In this document: one piece after another, positions 61,917-64,000 of the stretch
Position numbering within the stretch: the first letter of the stretch is position 1
Layout: every line of letters starts with the position of its first letter
Origin: Streptacidiphilus carbonis
GTDB taxonomy: Bacteria; Actinomycetota; Actinomycetes; Streptomycetales; Streptomycetaceae
Assembly: GCF_000787775.1 (NCBI RefSeq)
Contig: NZ_BBPM01000011.1
Span: 46,553-110,552, forward strand
Direction of reading: 5' to 3'
DNA length: 64,000 nt
The notes under the pieces: generated by a model
Seen by the model: the letters and a program-made list of their open reading frames with translations, nothing else
What the model was told of the DNA's origin: nothing
Database searches by the model: none
Translations under genes and position numbers: made by a program

Positions 61917-62656
61917 CCGCGACCGCGACCGCGGCCTCGGCTGCTACCGCGGCTTCGGCTGCGACGGGGGGCGCCCTGGACACCCTGCTGGTCAGCCTGC
62001 AGCTGACCGACTCGGCCTTCCCGAGCGGCCGCTACACCCTCTCCCACAGCCTGGAGGGCTTCCTCCAGGCCAAGGCCGTGAGTGCGACGAGCATGCCGGT
62101 GCTGCTGACCGACCTGCTGCGCCACTCGATCGGCCCGGGTGACGCCACCGCGCTGGCCCTGGCCCACCGGGCGGCCGTTACCGGGGACTGGGACACCGTC
62201 GCCGAGGTGGACCAGCGCCTGCACGCGAGCAAGCTCAACCGCGAACTGCGCCTGGCCGCAATCCGGACCGGTCGACAACTGCTCGACACCGCGCAACTCG
62301 CCCTCGGCGGCCCGATCCTGGACCGCTACGCCACTCTCGTGACGGCCGGGCGCGCTCCCGGCTGCCAGGCCGTGGCGGCCGGGGTGGCGTACGCGTCCGG
62401 CGGCGTCGGGACCGAACAGGCGGTGGCGAGCGACCTGTTCGCGTTCGCGGTCAGCTTCACCGGCGCCGCGCTGCGGTTGCGGCTGACGGACCACCGCCGC
62501 GCGCAGACCACGCTCCGCTCGATCGCCCCGGCGATCAAGGAGGTCACCGCGGCGGCGCTCCGCCGCGAAGCAGCCGACCTCGGTGGCTGCGTTCCGGCGG
62601 CGGACATCATGTCCGGCCGTCATGAACGCGCCGAGGCACGGATGTTCGCGTCATGA
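61913..62656 (+). CDS. ureF: Urease accessory protein UreF
   Basis: 247 residues, all-helical Ure[25 protein letters not shown] and [13 protein letters not shown]. It bridges UreD and UreG in the activation complex and acts as a GTPase checkpoint. The N-terminal 20 residues are an Ala/Thr-rich extension. ATGA overlap with ureC. Confidence 0.95.
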   Translation: MTATATAASAATAASAATGGALDTLLVSLQLTDSAFPSGRYTLSHSLEGFLQAKAVSATSMPVLLTDLLRHSIGPGDATALALAHRAAVTGDWDTVAEVDQRLHASKLNRELRLAAIRTGRQLLDTAQLALGGPILDRYATLVTAGRAPGCQAVAAGVAYASGGVGTEQAVASDLFAFAVSFTGAALRLRLTDHRRAQTTLRSIAPAIKEVTAAALRREAADLGGCVPAADIMSGRHERAEARMFAS

Positions 62657-62702
62657 CGGAACGTCACATCAGTGGAGAGCACAAGAGAGAGCAGGCCGAA
62701 TC

Positions 62703-63323
62703 ATGACGGACGACGTACTGCGCGTGGGCGTCGCCGGACCCGTGGGCTCCGGTAAGACCGCGCTGATCGAGGCCCTGGTTCCGGTGCTGATCGCCCGGGG
62801 CCGACGGCCGGCCGTGGTCACCAACGACATCTACACGCAGGAGGACGCCCAGCACGTCCGCCGGAATCTGGCCGGGGTGCTCGACCCGGAGCGGGTGGTC
62901 GGGGTGGAGACCGGGGCCTGCCCGCACACCGCCGTCCGCGACGACCCGACGATGAACCTGGCGGCGGGCGCCGAACTGCTGGAGCGGTTCCCCGACATCG
63001 ACACGCTGCTCTACGAGTCGGGTGGCGACAACCTCACGCTCACCTTCAGCCCCGTGCTGGCGGACATGTTCTTCTTCGTGCTGGACACCGCGGAGGGCGA
63101 GAAGATGCCGCGGAAGCGCGGTCCGGGCATCACCGACTCGGACGTGCTGGTGATCAACAAGACCGACATCGCCCGGTACGTGCGCTGCGATCTCGCCGTG
63201 ATGACCGCCGACGCCGACCGGGTCCGCGAGGGCCGTCCGGTCGTCCTCACCAACAGCCTGACCGGCGACGGCATCGACCGGGTGGCCGACCTGCTGGAGA
63301 GCTACCGCCGGGTCTCCGCATGA
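62703..63323 (+). CDS. ureG: Urease accessory GTPase UreG
   Basis: 206 residues. P-loop GPVGSGKT (12-19), the nickel-binding CPH (Cys73-Pro74-His75 in GACPHTAVR) and NKTD specificity motif. It couples GTP hydrolysis to nickel insertion and, when no UreE is present, must get nickel from another donor. ATG 62703; the stop overlaps ureD. Confidence 0.97.
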   Translation: MTDDVLRVGVAGPVGSGKTALIEALVPVLIARGRRPAVVTNDIYTQEDAQHVRRNLAGVLDPERVVGVETGACPHTAVRDDPTMNLAAGAELLERFPDIDTLLYESGGDNLTLTFSPVLADMFFFVLDTAEGEKMPRKRGPGITDSDVLVINKTDIARYVRCDLAVMTADADRVREGRPVVLTNSLTGDGIDRVADLLESYRRVSA

Positions 63324-64000
63324 CGACCGCCGTCCGGCTCGCCCCCGCGCACTATGAGCCGGCCCGCGTCCCCGGCGAGGTGCGGCGGCACGCGGGCGGT
63401 CCCGGTGCGCTCGGACCGAGTGCGCTCGGTGTGGGCGCGGCGGGCAAGGTCGGCCTGCTGGAACTCGCCTTTGAGCGCGTCGGGCCGCCCACCGCCACCG
63501 GCCCGCGCACCGAGTTGGTCGGCCACTACCAGAAGTCGCCGCTGCAGATCATGCGGCCGCTCTACTTCGACCCCGCGCGCCCGGACCTGGCGGTGACCTG
63601 TCTGATGTCCACCGGCGGCGGCATCGTCCAGGCGGACCGGCTCCGGCTCGACCTGCGCTGCGGCGCGGACACGGCTGTGCACCTGACCACCCAGGCCGCG
63701 ACCAAGGTCCACCGGATGGACGCCGACTACGCCACCCAGCAGGTCTTCCTGACAGCCGGCCGCAACGCCTACGTCGAGTACCTGCCCGAGGCCGTGATCC
63801 CGCACCGGGAGTCCCGCTTCTACCAGCGCACCGTGGTCACCGCCGACCGGACCGCGACCGTGCTGCTCTCCGAGACGCTGCTGGCCGGACGGCTGGCGCG
63901 GGGCGAGCGCCACGCGTACCAGGTGCTCGCCTCGGACCTGGAGTGGCGGCGACCGGACGGTCGGCTCTTTGCCCTGGACACCGTGCGGCTGGAGCCGGGC
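63320..64000 (+). CDS. ureD: Urease accessory protein UreD (3' truncated by the window)
   Basis: The first 227 codons run to the window end without a stop, starting at an ATG that overlaps the ureG stop (ATGA). Seen: HYQKSPLQIMRPLYFDP, LTTQAATKVHRMD, VEYLPEAVIPHRESRFYQR. UreD is the scaffold for the apo-urease/UreF/UreG complex through which nickel is delivered. It completes the actinobacterial order ureABCFGD. Confidence 0.95.
   Translation, partial: MTTAVRLAPAHYEPARVPGEVRRHAGGPGALGPSALGVGAAGKVGLLELAFERVGPPTATGPRTELVGHYQKSPLQIMRPLYFDPARPDLAVTCLMSTGGGIVQADRLRLDLRCGADTAVHLTTQAATKVHRMDADYATQQVFLTAGRNAYVEYLPEAVIPHRESRFYQRTVVTADRTATVLLSETLLAGRLARGERHAYQVLASDLEWRRPDGRLFALDTVRLEPG

Overview
The window is high-GC actinobacterial DNA, almost certainly a Streptomycetaceae chromosome (Streptomyces, Kitasatospora or Streptacidiphilus type). 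The evidence is the codon usage, GTG/TTG starts, ATGA-type overlaps, the Pup-proteasome locus with its Streptomyces-like gene order, and Streptomyces-type intergenic inverted repeats. I saw no rRNA, tRNA, insertion sequence, prophage or CRISPR array.

Layout. 1-26 kb is mostly core and housekeeping: a SHOCT-tail fragment with a MacB/FtsX-type ABC exporter, an anti-sigma-type ATPase, a Cds1-like PLP enzyme, a DeoR regulator, a membrane protein carrying hydrolase motifs, a beta-helix/AAA+ ATPase fusion, a MOSC protein, a PAC2 protein, a GH18-like protein, cobalamin-dependent methionine synthase (metH), a HAD phosphatase, an orphan solute-binding lipoprotein, an orphan response regulator, a RecB-type nuclease, a site-2 protease and TrmI. 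27-39 kb is the pupylation/proteasome locus: ferredoxin, arc (mpa), dop, pup, an endonuclease VII-like gene, prcB, prcA, pafA, two FKBP proteins, pafB and pafC. This runs into tatA, tatC and a Ski2-like helicase (helY) at 39-44 kb. 44-54 kb is accessory: a PadR regulator with a DrrAB-type exporter, a sortase substrate, a PIG-L deacetylase, a GH10 xylanase with two copies of a xylanase-type palindrome, small stress and metabolic proteins, and an HTH/SRPBCC/reductase trio. 

54.2-58.2 kb is a small natural-product locus. A cyclodipeptide synthase overlaps a cytochrome P450 that looks like Mycobacterium tuberculosis CYP121 (mycocyclosin synthase), and a convergent gene encodes an unusual FHA-flavoprotein monooxygenase fusion. 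58.4-64 kb is a urease operon, ureA-(CbiX-like His-tailed protein)-ureB-ureC-ureF-ureG-ureD, cut by the window edge inside ureD. No ureE is present; the CbiX-like gene lies between two structural subunit genes and is the best candidate for a nickel-handling protein.

How the parts work together: Pup (ending in Glu, so ready for ligation) is attached by PafA and removed by Dop; Arc unfolds pupylated proteins into the PrcAB chamber; PafBC is the DNA-damage-linked activator in related bacteria. TatA and TatC form part of the twin-arginine export machinery. The most notable observations are the putative cyclo(Tyr-Tyr)/mycocyclosin-type pair with its FHA-flavoprotein neighbour, the CbiX-like gene inside the urease operon, and the lower-GC endonuclease gene overlapping prcB.
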